Notes under the pieces: model-generated | What the model was told of the DNA's origin: nothing | The model's input: the letters and a program-made list of their open reading frames with translations, nothing else | The model's database searches: none | Source: Phylloscopus collybita | Lineage: Eukaryota > Chordata > Aves > Passeriformes > Phylloscopidae | DNA length: 64,000 nucleotides | Assembly: GCA_027886175.1 (NCBI GenBank) | Contig: JAJNNQ010000023.1 | Coordinates: 11,469,501 to 11,533,500, forward strand | Direction: 5' to 3' | Shown here: one piece after another, positions 28,201 to 31,449 of the stretch | How positions within the stretch are numbered: position 1 is the first letter of the stretch | How the letters are laid out: the number at the start of each line of letters is the position of its first letter | Made by a program: the position numbers and the translations under genes

Positions 28201-28371
28201 CTCTGTTTCCAGCTGGGTTTTGCCTCGGAGCTGGGAGCTGTGCAGAGCAGCTGGGACCCCCCTCACCTGGACACTGCTCTTCTTGGTCCTGCACTTGATG
28301 AGGCAGTTCTTGAAGAGCAGGGCTCGGGTTTGCCTCCACACTCCTGCCTCCCTTGGGGCAGCCGGGGCCAT
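1..28371 (-). CDS. ABCA5: ABCA5, ABC transporter subfamily A member 5 (26 coding exons, 3' end outside window)
   Basis: Full-size ABC-A transporter of late endosomes and lysosomes, linked in mammals to cholesterol and sphingolipid handling (family knowledge). Coding join on the minus strand, in transcript order: 28371-28267, 24592-24388, 23644-23486, 23276-23179, 22223-21994, 20000-19859, 19094-18906, 18585-18438, 16375-16207, 14551-14493, 14036-13926, 13662-13487, 12021-11902, 11180-11042, 10916-10826, 9670-9531, 7789-7670, 6057-5856, 5608-5439, 4917-4784, 3891-3754, 3104-2991, 2764-2594, 1373-1260, 997-860, 95-1. All introns are GT-AG and reading phase is kept throughout, giving about 1225 residues. 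Visible domains: first membrane helix near residues 37-54, large luminal loop, helices to about 420, nucleotide-binding domain 1 at about 480-700, then transmembrane domain 2. The second nucleotide-binding domain lies left of the window. ABCA5 rather than ABCA6/8/9/10 is chosen from close residue-by-residue agreement with remembered ABCA5 and from the MAP2K6 neighbour. No stop or frameshift was seen. Confidence 0.96.
335..575 (-). mobile_element. CR1-type LINE 3' end fragment
   Basis: Reads on the plus strand as the reverse complement of an avian CR1 tail: a start like ATCATGGAATTGTCTGGGTT, then GGAAGGGACCTTCAAGATCAT, then blocks on the amount and timing of truncation typical for CR1. It lies in ABCA5 intron 25. 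No reverse-transcriptase coding remains. Confidence 0.75.
860..997 (-). CDS. ABCA5: ABCA5 coding exon 25
   Basis: Encodes residues 1149-1194: [19 protein letters not shown], then [19 protein letters not shown] and ICFIK, hydrophobic helices near the end of transmembrane domain 2. Acceptor GTACAG/ACA, donor AAAG/GTAAGG, phase 0. Confidence 0.94.
1260..1373 (-). CDS. ABCA5: ABCA5 coding exon 24
   Basis: Encodes residues 1111-1148: [18 protein letters not shown], then [15 protein letters not shown], a membrane helix and short loop of transmembrane domain 2. Acceptor CTGCAG/ATT, donor AGTG/GTGAGT, phase 0. Confidence 0.93.
2026..2245 (-). mobile_element. CR1-type LINE fragment in ABCA5 intron 23
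   Basis: Contains CR1 tail words in reverse orientation, such as GACTCCAGCACCTCCCTGGA and TTCTGTGAAGAGATTCTGTC, followed by the CCAACCTGAACCTCCCCTGG block. About 220 bases, 5'-truncated and diverged. Confidence 0.7.
2361..2576. repeat. 54-base minisatellite, 4 copies
   Basis: The unit begins CAGCTGAACCAAGGGAGGAA and repeats at 2361, 2415, 2469 and 2523 with only one or two substitutions. The period is a multiple of three, so both strands stay open. The array starts 18 bases past the exon 23 donor in transcript direction. The near identity suggests recent expansion. Confidence 0.95.
2594..2764 (-). CDS. ABCA5: ABCA5 coding exon 23
   Basis: Encodes residues 1054-1110: [18 protein letters not shown], then helices including [16 protein letters not shown] and [15 protein letters not shown]. 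Acceptor CTGCAG/CTC, donor GTG/GTGAGC, phase 0. A 54-base minisatellite (2361-2576) sits 18 bases beyond this donor. Confidence 0.95.
2991..3104 (-). CDS. ABCA5: ABCA5 coding exon 22
   Basis: Encodes residues 1016-1053: [19 protein letters not shown], then the helix [12 protein letters not shown] and DNAENHK. Acceptor TCCCAG/GAT, donor CACAAG/GTAACG, phase 0. Confidence 0.95.
3408..3515 (-). mobile_element. CR1-type LINE tail fragment
   Basis: Short diverged CR1 tail in reverse orientation (CAGGGTCATGGAATGCTTTG, TTGGGAAGAGCTGTATGGAT) in ABCA5 intron 21. Confidence 0.55.
3754..3891 (-). CDS. ABCA5: ABCA5 coding exon 21
   Basis: Encodes residues 970-1015: [19 protein letters not shown], then [20 protein letters not shown] and NVT are predicted luminal N-glycosylation sequons. 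Acceptor TCCTAG/AAT, donor TTCAG/GTGAGC, phase 0. Confidence 0.94.
3892..4783. other. ABCA5 intron 20, mostly unique sequence
   Basis: No gene is visible. The only distinct element is an AATTAT-type microsatellite at about 4577-4616. The rest is diverged sequence I cannot classify. Confidence 0.6.
4784..4917 (-). CDS. ABCA5: ABCA5 coding exon 20
   Basis: Encodes residues 925-969 of the second luminal loop: [17 protein letters not shown], then [19 protein letters not shown]. The [14 protein letters not shown] stretch is strongly characteristic of ABCA5. Acceptor CCCCAG/AG, donor GGCAG/GTAAGG, phase 0. Confidence 0.95.
4933..5200 (-). mobile_element. CR1-type LINE fragment in ABCA5 intron 19
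   Basis: Reverse-orientation CR1 tail words: CATGGAATCACTTCAGCTGG near the start and TAAGCCATGTCCCTGAGTGC further in. It lies next to the exon 20 acceptor. Diverged, so the right boundary is uncertain. Confidence 0.5.
5439..5608 (-). CDS. ABCA5: ABCA5 coding exon 19
   Basis: Encodes residues 868-924 plus one base: the first helix of transmembrane domain 2 ([19 protein letters not shown]) and the luminal stretch [20 protein letters not shown] ending LLLQNST. Acceptor TTTCAG/G, donor CACAG/GTAGGG, phase 1. Confidence 0.94.
5856..6057 (-). CDS. ABCA5: ABCA5 coding exon 18
   Basis: Encodes residues 801-867 plus two bases: [15 protein letters not shown], the acidic linker [16 protein letters not shown], and the approach to transmembrane domain 2 ([19 protein letters not shown]). 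Acceptor TTCCAG/AT, donor GTTAT/GTGAGT, phase 2. A CATCCC-rich tract starts about 110 bases from the acceptor. Confidence 0.94.
6171..6600. repeat. CATCCC/CCCAAT microsatellite tract
   Basis: About 430 bases of C-rich pentamers and hexamers (CATCCC, CATCCT, CCCAAAC), with no G for long stretches. On the ABCA5 transcript strand this is a GGGAT/GGGATG tract in intron 17, ending about 110 bases from the exon 18 acceptor. It could form G-quadruplex-like structures in the pre-mRNA. Confidence 0.9.
6708..6905 (-). mobile_element. CR1-type LINE fragment in ABCA5 intron 17
   Basis: Reverse-orientation CR1 tail: CACAGAATCAACCAGGCTGG, GGAAGGACCTTTGAGATCCT, then GACTCCAGCACCTCCCTGGG. Resembles the copy at 2026-2245. 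No coding capacity. Confidence 0.7.
7670..7789 (-). CDS. ABCA5: ABCA5 coding exon 17
   Basis: Encodes residues 761-800 plus one base: [17 protein letters not shown], then [19 protein letters not shown], the conserved motif closing ABC-A cytosolic domain 1. Acceptor CCCCAG/GT, donor GCAG/GTGGGT, phase 1. Confidence 0.95.
8137..8176. repeat. 16-base perfect inverted repeat, 8-base loop
   Basis: GTACCTATAAAAATAC (8137-8152) is the exact reverse complement of 8161-8176, separated by 8153-8160. It lies 30 bases from a second, longer palindrome. Confidence 0.9.
8208..8261. repeat. 22-base perfect inverted repeat, 10-base loop
   Basis: The arm 8208-8229 (starts CTTTTAACAGGTGC) is the exact reverse complement of 8240-8261. 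A further imperfect half-copy follows at about 8268-8295 and reverse-complements the loop side. It could be a small foldback transposon or an RNA hairpin in ABCA5 intron 16. Confidence 0.92.
9531..9670 (-). CDS. ABCA5: ABCA5 coding exon 16
   Basis: Encodes residues 714-760 plus one base: [19 protein letters not shown], then [20 protein letters not shown] and KDMDKFAG, the subdomain after the first nucleotide-binding domain. Acceptor TTGCAG/C, donor GCAG/GTATTT, phase 1. Confidence 0.95.
9860..10760 (+). mobile_element. LTR-like retroviral repeat carrying the 80-base expansion
   Basis: After the minisatellite the sequence is homologous to 12900-13431: shared blocks include CCAGCAGAACCAC, TTCCCAGTAAAGAACTGTT, ATCTTTGCCTGA and GGTTTGCATTCTCCATT. 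It is probably a degenerate solo long terminal repeat of an avian endogenous retrovirus. The left boundary is uncertain and no coding region is present. Confidence 0.55.
9880..10280. repeat. 80-base minisatellite, about 5 copies
   Basis: The unit starts CAGCTGTTAAACCAGCTGGG and ends ATCTGCTGTCCATGGGCAG. Starts recur every 80 bases (81 once), with nearly identical copies. It expands a segment of the adjacent LTR-like repeat: the single counterpart is at about 12787-12880 in the other LTR copy. Confidence 0.93.
10826..10916 (-). CDS. ABCA5: ABCA5 coding exon 15
   Basis: Encodes residues 684-713 plus two bases: [13 protein letters not shown] then [15 protein letters not shown], the conserved end of an ABC-A nucleotide-binding domain. 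Acceptor TTGCAG/AT, donor CTGAG/GTAATC, phase 2. Confidence 0.95.
11042..11180 (-). CDS. ABCA5: ABCA5 coding exon 14 (Walker B, D-loop, H-loop)
   Basis: Encodes residues 638-683 plus one base. It contains Walker B VLLLDEP with catalytic Glu at about 643, the D-loop region [10 protein letters not shown], and the switch His in [11 protein letters not shown] at about 674. Acceptor CCCCAG/GTG, donor GCTG/GTGAGC, phase 1. All catalytic residues of this ATP site are present. Confidence 0.97.
11181..11901. other. ABCA5 intron 13, no distinct feature
   Basis: About 720 bases of unclassified intronic sequence between the Walker B and signature exons. I see no repeat or gene. Confidence 0.6.
11902..12021 (-). 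CDS. ABCA5: ABCA5 coding exon 13 (ABC signature)
   Basis: Encodes residues 598-637, starting [17 protein letters not shown] and containing the ABC signature LSGGQ at about 618-622, followed by [15 protein letters not shown]. Exactly 40 codons, phase 0 on both sides, acceptor TTCAAG/GTG and donor CCAAG/GTGAGA. Confidence 0.94.
12667..13431 (+). mobile_element. Solo LTR of an avian endogenous retrovirus
   Basis: About 765 bases beginning TGTCTGTCTTGGGTTGTGGA and ending CCAAACCATGACA, so it has TG...CA ends. It holds a polyadenylation-like AGTAAA near TTCCCAGTAAAGAACTG and a T-rich tract. It lies in ABCA5 intron 12 on the strand opposite the gene. No gag, pol or env remnant was seen beside it, which fits a solo LTR left by recombination. 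Confidence 0.65.
13487..13662 (-). CDS. ABCA5: ABCA5 coding exon 12 (Q-loop region)
   Basis: Encodes residues 539-597: [18 protein letters not shown], the Q-loop segment [19 protein letters not shown], and [12 protein letters not shown]. The Q-loop Gln of CPQ is present. Acceptor TTCCAG/GC, donor AGAG/GTAACT, phase 0. Confidence 0.96.
13676..13770 (-). mobile_element. CR1-type LINE tail scrap
   Basis: A short diverged piece resembling a CR1 tail in reverse orientation (GCAACGCTTTGGGCTGGAGT, then CTCCAAGCCCCTGCCATGG). It sits about 15 bases upstream of the exon 12 acceptor. Confidence 0.4.
13926..14036 (-). CDS. ABCA5: ABCA5 coding exon 11 (Walker A)
   Basis: Encodes residues 502-538: [15 protein letters not shown] followed by the Walker A phosphate-binding loop GHSGTGKTT at about 517-525, with the invariant Lys present at about 523, then [12 protein letters not shown]. 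Acceptor GCAG/ATT, donor GATG/GTGAGT, phase 1 on both sides. Confidence 0.96.
14493..14551 (-). CDS. ABCA5: ABCA5 coding exon 10 (59 bases)
   Basis: A very short exon encoding residues 482-501 plus one base: [19 protein letters not shown], the start of the nucleotide-binding domain. Found by joining the phase 2 donor of exon 9 to a TTTCAG/G acceptor. The donor is AGAA/GTAAGA, phase 1. The residues match the expected ABCA5 sequence at nearly every position. Confidence 0.92.
14552..15700. other. ABCA5 intron 9, part without recognised features
   Basis: Roughly 1.1 kb of intronic sequence before the CR1 element. Scattered GATGGTGAG and CATCACAG words are present, but nothing I can name. Confidence 0.5.
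15735..16176 (+). mobile_element. CR1 LINE 3' end, about 440 bases
   Basis: The clearest CR1 in the window. It reads GGGCTGAGGGAGCTGGGGGT, CTCTACAACTCCCTGAAAGG, GGTTGGATATTGGGGAAAAG, TGGAATGGCCTGCCCAGGGA and ends with the typical AAATTCTGTGATTCTG tail repeats. It is antisense to ABCA5 and ends about 30 bases from the exon 9 donor. No intact protein frame. Confidence 0.92.
16207..16375 (-). CDS. ABCA5: ABCA5 coding exon 9
   Basis: Encodes residues 426-481 plus two bases, the linker to nucleotide-binding domain 1: [37 protein letters not shown]. Acceptor CCCCAG/GGG, donor ATCAG/GTACAG, phase 2. A 1.4-kb minisatellite begins only about 25 bases upstream of the acceptor in transcript direction. 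Confidence 0.94.
16400..17790. repeat. 22/23-base minisatellite, about 60 copies
   Basis: Units such as GCTCCTCAGCAGCACCACAAAT with three interchangeable middle forms (AGCACCAC, AGCCCCAC, AGCCACCAC) give mixed 22 and 23 base periods over 1.39 kb. No unit has a stop in any plus-strand frame, which produces three overlapping artificial open frames of 470-600 codons. The array sits about 25 bases upstream of the exon 9 acceptor in the ABCA5 transcript. Confidence 0.96.
17791..18437. other. ABCA5 intron 8, rest, no distinct feature
   Basis: Unclassified intronic sequence with a short ATTTAAAT-rich stretch at about 17912-17945. Confidence 0.5.
18438..18585 (-). CDS. ABCA5: ABCA5 coding exon 8
   Basis: Encodes residues 377-425 plus one base: [19 protein letters not shown] followed by the last helix of transmembrane domain 1 and YLDQVIPG, the conserved exit toward the cytosolic domain. 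Acceptor CTGCAG/GTG, donor CCCAG/GTGAGC, phase 1. Confidence 0.95.
18906..19094 (-). CDS. ABCA5: ABCA5 coding exon 7
   Basis: Encodes residues 314-376: [18 protein letters not shown], then a helix ([17 protein letters not shown]) and the [14 protein letters not shown] segment. Acceptor CCTCAG/GTG, donor CCCAG/GTAAAT, phase 0 on both sides, 63 codons. Confidence 0.95.
19138..19270. repeat. AAT/ATT trinucleotide microsatellites
   Basis: Two AAT-type runs separated by a duplicated flank (AAGAAATTGTGTAGAAAA occurs at about 19181 and 19272). Lies in ABCA5 intron 6 close to the exon 7 acceptor. Confidence 0.93.
19366..19435 (-). mobile_element. CR1-type LINE tail scrap
   Basis: CGGAATCATGGAATCATTTC then CAGCTGGAAAAGACTTTCAA is a reverse-oriented CR1 terminus, about 70 bases, in ABCA5 intron 6. 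Confidence 0.55.
19859..20000 (-). CDS. ABCA5: ABCA5 coding exon 6
   Basis: Completes the split Trp codon and encodes [15 protein letters not shown] through [11 protein letters not shown] (to residue 313), two membrane helices of transmembrane domain 1. Acceptor CCCTAG/G and donor CTCA/GTGAGT, phase 0. Confidence 0.95.
20161..20315 (-). pseudogene. Partial duplicate of ABCA5 exon 3 and its upstream intron
   Basis: Positions 20161-20310 align with about 23591-23755: they share TCCAGCTCCTCCTCACTCAA, ATACTCCTCAGTGATCAGGC, the splice acceptor, and the flanking ATTCATTTTTTAATTTATC, GGCACAGCCTGGAAT and AACACTGTAAAGAA. The copy keeps an acceptor and about 25 codons ([12 protein letters not shown]), then diverges, and no matching donor follows at the exon 3 position. 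It lies in intron 5, downstream of the real exon 3 in the transcript. Confidence 0.88.
20332..20366 (+). repeat. Inverted fragment of the ABCA5 exon 2 donor junction
   Basis: The plus strand reads TTGAGGATGGTATTCACACC then TTAAA, which matches, with one base missing, the minus-strand exon 2/intron 2 junction at 24372-24398. The fragment is therefore in the opposite orientation to its source. It is flanked on both sides by the repeat TGTCATAAAAAGTCACTA. Confidence 0.75.
20880..21065. repeat. A-rich degenerate repeat (AAAACCCAAACAAATG)
   Basis: About 185 bases of A-rich units containing CAAATG and AAAACCC, in ABCA5 intron 5. Low complexity, no gene. Confidence 0.8.
21066..21993. other. ABCA5 intron 5, part without recognised features
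   Basis: About 900 bases of AT-moderate intronic sequence. No repeat family or gene recognised. Confidence 0.5.
21994..22223 (-). CDS. ABCA5: ABCA5 coding exon 5
   Basis: Encodes residues 190-265 plus two bases: end of the luminal loop ([10 protein letters not shown]), the second membrane helix at about 222-244 ([16 protein letters not shown]), and the cytoplasmic coupling motif [15 protein letters not shown] typical of ABC-A transporters. Acceptor TTCCAG/CTG, donor TTCTG/GTATGT, phase 2. Confidence 0.95.
22755..23172. repeat. Minisatellite of GGGTTTTTCT and GGGTGTTTCT units
   Basis: The left half has units like TTTTCTGGGGTTTTTCTGGG, the right half 10-11 base units like TGGGTGTTTCTGGGGTGTTT and TCTCTGGGTG. 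The transcript strand is CCCAGAAACACC-rich. The array runs to within about ten bases of the exon 4 donor (23179), so the donor is followed at once by repeat units. Confidence 0.95.
23179..23276 (-). CDS. ABCA5: ABCA5 coding exon 4
   Basis: Encodes residues 157-189 ([20 protein letters not shown], then the helix ACIDAAIIQ). The cysteines match luminal-loop cysteines of ABC-A proteins. Donor CAG/GTGAGA, phase 0. A minisatellite (22755-23172) begins within about ten bases of this donor. Confidence 0.94.
23486..23644 (-). CDS. ABCA5: ABCA5 coding exon 3
   Basis: Encodes luminal-loop residues 104-156 plus one base, including [14 protein letters not shown] and [16 protein letters not shown], the most recognisable ABCA5 luminal motif. 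Acceptor CCCAG/GCC and donor AGAG/GTGAAC, phase 1 on both sides. Its 5' end is duplicated in intron 5 at about 20161-20237. Confidence 0.95.
23740..23985. repeat. A/C-rich degenerate repeat (CCCAAAACCA)
   Basis: Units of AAAACCAGCAAAACAAG and AAACCCCAAAACCAAC type in intron 2. The section 23725-23845 has a near-identical copy at about 25965-26085. Confidence 0.85.
24055..24325. repeat. About 20-base minisatellite (GGTTTTAGGGGTTTTGTGCT)
   Basis: Roughly 13 copies, with unit length varying between 18 and 21 by T or G slippage, in intron 2 shortly past the exon 2 donor. Its complement (CTAAAACC) echoes the A/C-rich block at 23740. Confidence 0.93.
24388..24592 (-). CDS. ABCA5: ABCA5 coding exon 2
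   Basis: Encodes residues 36-103 plus one base. It starts [14 protein letters not shown], the first membrane helix, and continues into the luminal loop ([16 protein letters not shown]). The acceptor is TGCAG/GAG and the donor ATG/GTAATT, phase 1. The first ~50 bases of this exon together with its acceptor are copied repeatedly in the preceding intron (24720-26420). Confidence 0.95.
24600..26425. repeat. Tandem array containing copies of ABCA5 exon 2 start
   Basis: Units of about 200-220 bases combine: (a) a segment matching the first ~50 bases of exon 2 with its acceptor (AGAAGAGGAAAAACAGGGGG then AAAAGCACCTCCTGCAG); (b) GGGCTATTTCAGAACTCAGT, then GCTTCAAAGGGTCAGAAAAC; (c) a poly-A run; (d) repeats of ATGTTTCAAAATTCA. 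Exon-derived copies are near 24751, 24971, 25176, 25437, 25651, 25745, 26090, 26215 and 26375. The 25745 copy is the longest and keeps the reading frame [19 protein letters not shown] then PHRKYDEV. The array is in intron 1, just upstream of the real exon in the transcript. Confidence 0.93.
25965..26085. repeat. Copy of intron 2 A/C-rich segment inside the exon 2 array
   Basis: ACACTGTAAAGAACTGTCAT, GGATGGCCCAAAACCAGCAA and the following ~70 bases repeat 23725-23845 almost exactly. This moves intron 2 sequence into intron 1. Confidence 0.9.
26836..27660. repeat. AT-rich tandem repeat, 220-280 base period, 4 copies
   Basis: TTTTAAAAGTGCCCTGAGCT recurs at about 26838, 27058, 27289 and 27571, followed each time by AATATTC(A/G)AGGATATT and AT-rich stretches. 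ABCA5 intron 1. Confidence 0.9.
27660..28085. repeat. TATA-rich low-complexity tract
   Basis: About 420 bases of TATATA, ATATAATATA and TATGTATATACA with many short self-complementary stretches around 27770-27960. It begins about 190 bases from the exon 1 donor. Confidence 0.9.
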
Positions 28372-28380
28372 CTTCCAGGC
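28267..28380 (-). CDS. ABCA5: ABCA5 coding exon 1 (start codon exon)
   Basis: The start codon is at 28371-28369 with A at -3 and G at +4, a strong Kozak context. Only nine untranslated bases (28380-28372) precede it after a CAG acceptor, so the rest of the 5' UTR must come from an upstream exon. It encodes residues 1-35, beginning [19 protein letters not shown] and ending KKSSVQ. The VWRQTR and [11 protein letters not shown] stretches match the ABCA5 amino terminus just before the first membrane helix. The donor is CAG/GTGAGG, phase 0. Confidence 0.93.
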
Positions 28381-28544
28381 CTGCCTCCAGAAGAACAAAA
28401 TATCAATTTTAATTCAATGATCAACCAACGCCGGGGCCAGGGGGTGCAGCACTCAGCACCTCCTGGTTTTGTATTTTCACAGCCAGTGCTCACTCCCAGG
28501 TGTACAGGTGTGAATGCCTTCTGACACACAGGCTACAGCCTGGC

Positions 28545-29150
28545 ACACAGGGCAGCTGGGAATGGGAGGAACTGGGAATGAGAGAAACTGGGAACTGGGA
28601 ATGAGAGAAACTGGGAATGAGAGAAACTGGGAATGGGAGGAACTGGGAATGGGAGAAAGTGGGAATGGGAGAAATTGGGAATTGGGAATGAAGAGAAATT
28701 GGGAATGAGAGAAACTGGGAATGAGACTGGAAACTGGGAATGAGAGAAATAATTGGGAATGAGAGAAACTGGCAATGGGAGAAACTGGGAACGACAGAAA
28801 CTGGGAATTAGAGAAATTGGAAACTGGGAATGAGAGAAACTGGGAATGAGAGAAATAATTGGGAATGAGAGAAATAATTGGGAATGAGAGAAACTGGAAA
28901 CTGGGAATGAGAGAAATTTGGAATGAAACTGGAAATTTGGAATGAGAGAAATTGGGAATGAGAGAAATTGGGAGAGAAATCGGAAATTGGGAATGAGAGA
29001 AATTGGGAATGAGAGAAACTGGAAACTGAGAATGAGAGAAATTGGGAATTGGGAATGAGAGAAATTGGGAATTGGGAATGAGAGAAATTGGGAATGAAAC
29101 TGGAAACTTGGAATGAGAGCAATTGGGAATGAGAGCAATTGGGAATCCAG
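28545..29150. repeat. GGGAATGAGAGAAACT minisatellite
   Basis: Variable 13-26 base units made of GGGAATGAGAGAAA plus CTGGAAACT or TTGGGAATT. Plus strand purine-rich, about 600 bases, in ABCA5 intron 1. Confidence 0.94.
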
Positions 29151-29439
29151 CTGGGAATTTGGGCTGAGGATGCCTCAGGGTGCCTTGCAGCCAGCCCTCC
29201 CTGCCAGGGCAGGACCAGCTCTAGGCCAACCCACCAGCCCTGAGCTAAGCTGGGCTTATTTCCATTTTTCTCCAGGTAGATCCCAATCCCAACTACTCCT
29301 GTGGGAGCACAATTCCAGGCTGGCTGGCAGGAGCTGAGGGCAGGCAGCCAGAGCAGGGAGAGCAGTGCCAGCTGCCCCGGGGCGAGCTGTGCAATTGGGC
29401 GTGAGTAACGCCCTTCCCTGCTGGAGCAGGGCCAGCAGC

Positions 29440-30425
29440 CGGATCCACCCTGCAGCCCTGCAGGCTCTGCATGCCCCCTGCATCCCCTGCAACCTCTGCA
29501 TCCACCCTGCAACCTCTGCACCCACCCTGCAACCTCTGCATCCACCCTGCAGCCCTGCAGGCTCTGCATGCATCCTGCATCCCCTGCAACCTCTGCATCC
29601 ACCCTGCAACCTCTGCACCCACCCTGCAACCTCTGCATCCACCCTGCATCCCTGCAACCTCTGCATCCACCCTGCATCCCCTGCATGCCCCCTGCATCCC
29701 TGCAACCTCTGTACCCACCCCTGCATCCCCTGCAACCTCTGCATCCACCCTGCAACCTCTGCACCCACCCTGCATCCCTGCAGGCTCTGCATCCACCCTG
29801 CATCCCCTGCAACCACTGCATGCATCCTGCAACCTCTGCACCCACCCTGCAGCCCTGCAGGCTCTGCATGCCCCCTGCATCCCCTGCAACCTCTGCATCC
29901 ACCCTGCAACCTCTGCACCCACCCTGCAGCCCTGCAGGCTCTGCATCCACCCTGCATCCCCTGCAACCACTGCATGCATCCTGCAACCTCTGCACCCACC
30001 CTGCAACCTCTGCACCCACCCTGCATCCCTGCAACCTCTGCATGCATCCTGCATCCCTGCAAGCTCTGCATCCACCCTGCAAGCTCTGCATCCACCCTGC
30101 AAGCTCTGCATCCACCCTGCATCCCTGCAAGCTCTGCATGCACCCTGCATCCCCTGCAACCTCTCCATCCACCCTGCAACCTCTGCATCCACCCTGCAGC
30201 CCTGCAGGCTCTGCATCCACCCTGCAAGCTCTGCATGCACCCTGCAAGCTCTGCATGCATCCTGCATCCCCTGCAACCTCTGCATCTTCCCGGCATCCCC
30301 TGCAACCTCTGCATGCACCCTGCATCCCCTGCAAGCTCTGCATCCCCTGCAACCTCTCCATCCACCCTGCATCCATTGCAAGCTCTCCATTTGTCCTGCA
30401 TCCCACTGCAGCTCTCCATCAGGCC
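29440..30425. repeat. 19/20-base minisatellite (TGCATCCACCCTGCAACCTC)
   Basis: About 50 copies over 1 kb, with alternating CTGCAACCTCTGCAT, CTGCAGGCTCTGCAT and CTGCAAGCTCTGCAT modules. Free of stops in most frames on both strands, giving spurious open frames up to about 530 codons (MQGGCRGCR-like on the minus strand). Confidence 0.95.
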
Positions 30426-30599
30426 AGCTGCACTGCACAGGAGTGCTGCAGGTGGCCTTTGGGAGAGGAAAATGAAATCACATTTGGTGGGAAGCGTTCT
30501 TCTGGGCGATGCCTGCAGGCACGAGGGCAGAAATGGATTTGCAGAGGATTCCCAAAGCCTGTGGTGGTTTTATCACTCACTATACCTTATGTGACTAGG

Positions 30600-30925
30600 A
30601 GAACATGAAGAGCCAAACAGGCTTATTTTAAAATTACAAGGATAGTTTATTTACAGACACTAAAAGAATGGAAATAAGAAAAAGGGAAAATAAAAAAAAA
30701 ACAAATTAAACTTTAAAAATATCCTTTTTTTTCACAAGTGTTTACTTTTCTACACTTAACATAAAAAGACAAAACCTGTAATTTCAGTCAGTTTTACTAC
30801 TTAAAAATGATTTTTTATCATTTTTTTAGGAAAGGAGTCTTTTTGGAGAAATTATCAATTTATACATTAATTATATAAAGAATACATTTACATATTGATT
30901 ATATCACGAAATTATATTAACTCAT
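30600..30925. other. AT-rich unique stretch in ABCA5 intron 1
   Basis: A/T-rich, low complexity; no gene or named repeat seen. Confidence 0.6.
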
Positions 30926-30929
30926 GACA

Positions 30930-31445
30930 AAGCCTGACTGGAAGCTGACAGAGTCTTGTGTGTCTGTGTGCAAACTCTGAGCTGAGGTGAGCTGACTCAG
31001 AGAGGCCGTGGTGATGCCTTCAGTTCTCCCTCCCCTGTGTTCCAGGCTCTGTGCTGCCCAGGGGTGCAGCTCTCAGCCTCACATCCAGGCTCACTCAGCT
31101 CTGCACACAGCAGGGACACAAAACAAATCCTGTTCCTGCTGCATCCCAAGGACAACTTTCAGCCCCAAAGCACAAACAAGGGGGGCTGCAGGGAGGAACA
31201 AGAAGGATGGGACCTCACACCCTGCAGCTGCAATTGGACAATTCAACCCCAAGGTGCAAATGGACCCCAACTGATCCCAGTGTCAGACCTGGTGACCCTT
31301 TGTCCATTTGGGGAGCATTTTGGGTCCCCCTTGGGTGCAGGCCTGGCCAGGCTCTTGTCCTGCCCCAGGTGCACCCTAAAGGCCTTTTAATAAATCTCTG
31401 CTTTATTCTCTGGCTCTGTCCAGCCTCTGCTCCAGCTCAGCCTCC
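30930..31445 (+). mobile_element. LTR-like retroviral repeat, copy 1
   Basis: Homologous to the reverse complement of 43865-44360. Shared blocks include AATTGGACA, GGTGCACCCTAAAGGCCTTT, TAATAAATCTC and TCTGTCCAGCCTCTG. The AATAAA signal sits near the right end, as in a retroviral U3-R-U5 repeat. No coding region. It lies in ABCA5 intron 1. Confidence 0.6.
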
Positions 31446-31449
31446 CCAG

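Noticed and set aside
28808..30438. Long minus-strand open frames with GCRGCRVDAEVAG repeats and plus-strand HPATSAST repeats
   Set aside because: Translation of a stop-free 19/20-base minisatellite; frames overlap on both strands, which real genes do not do.
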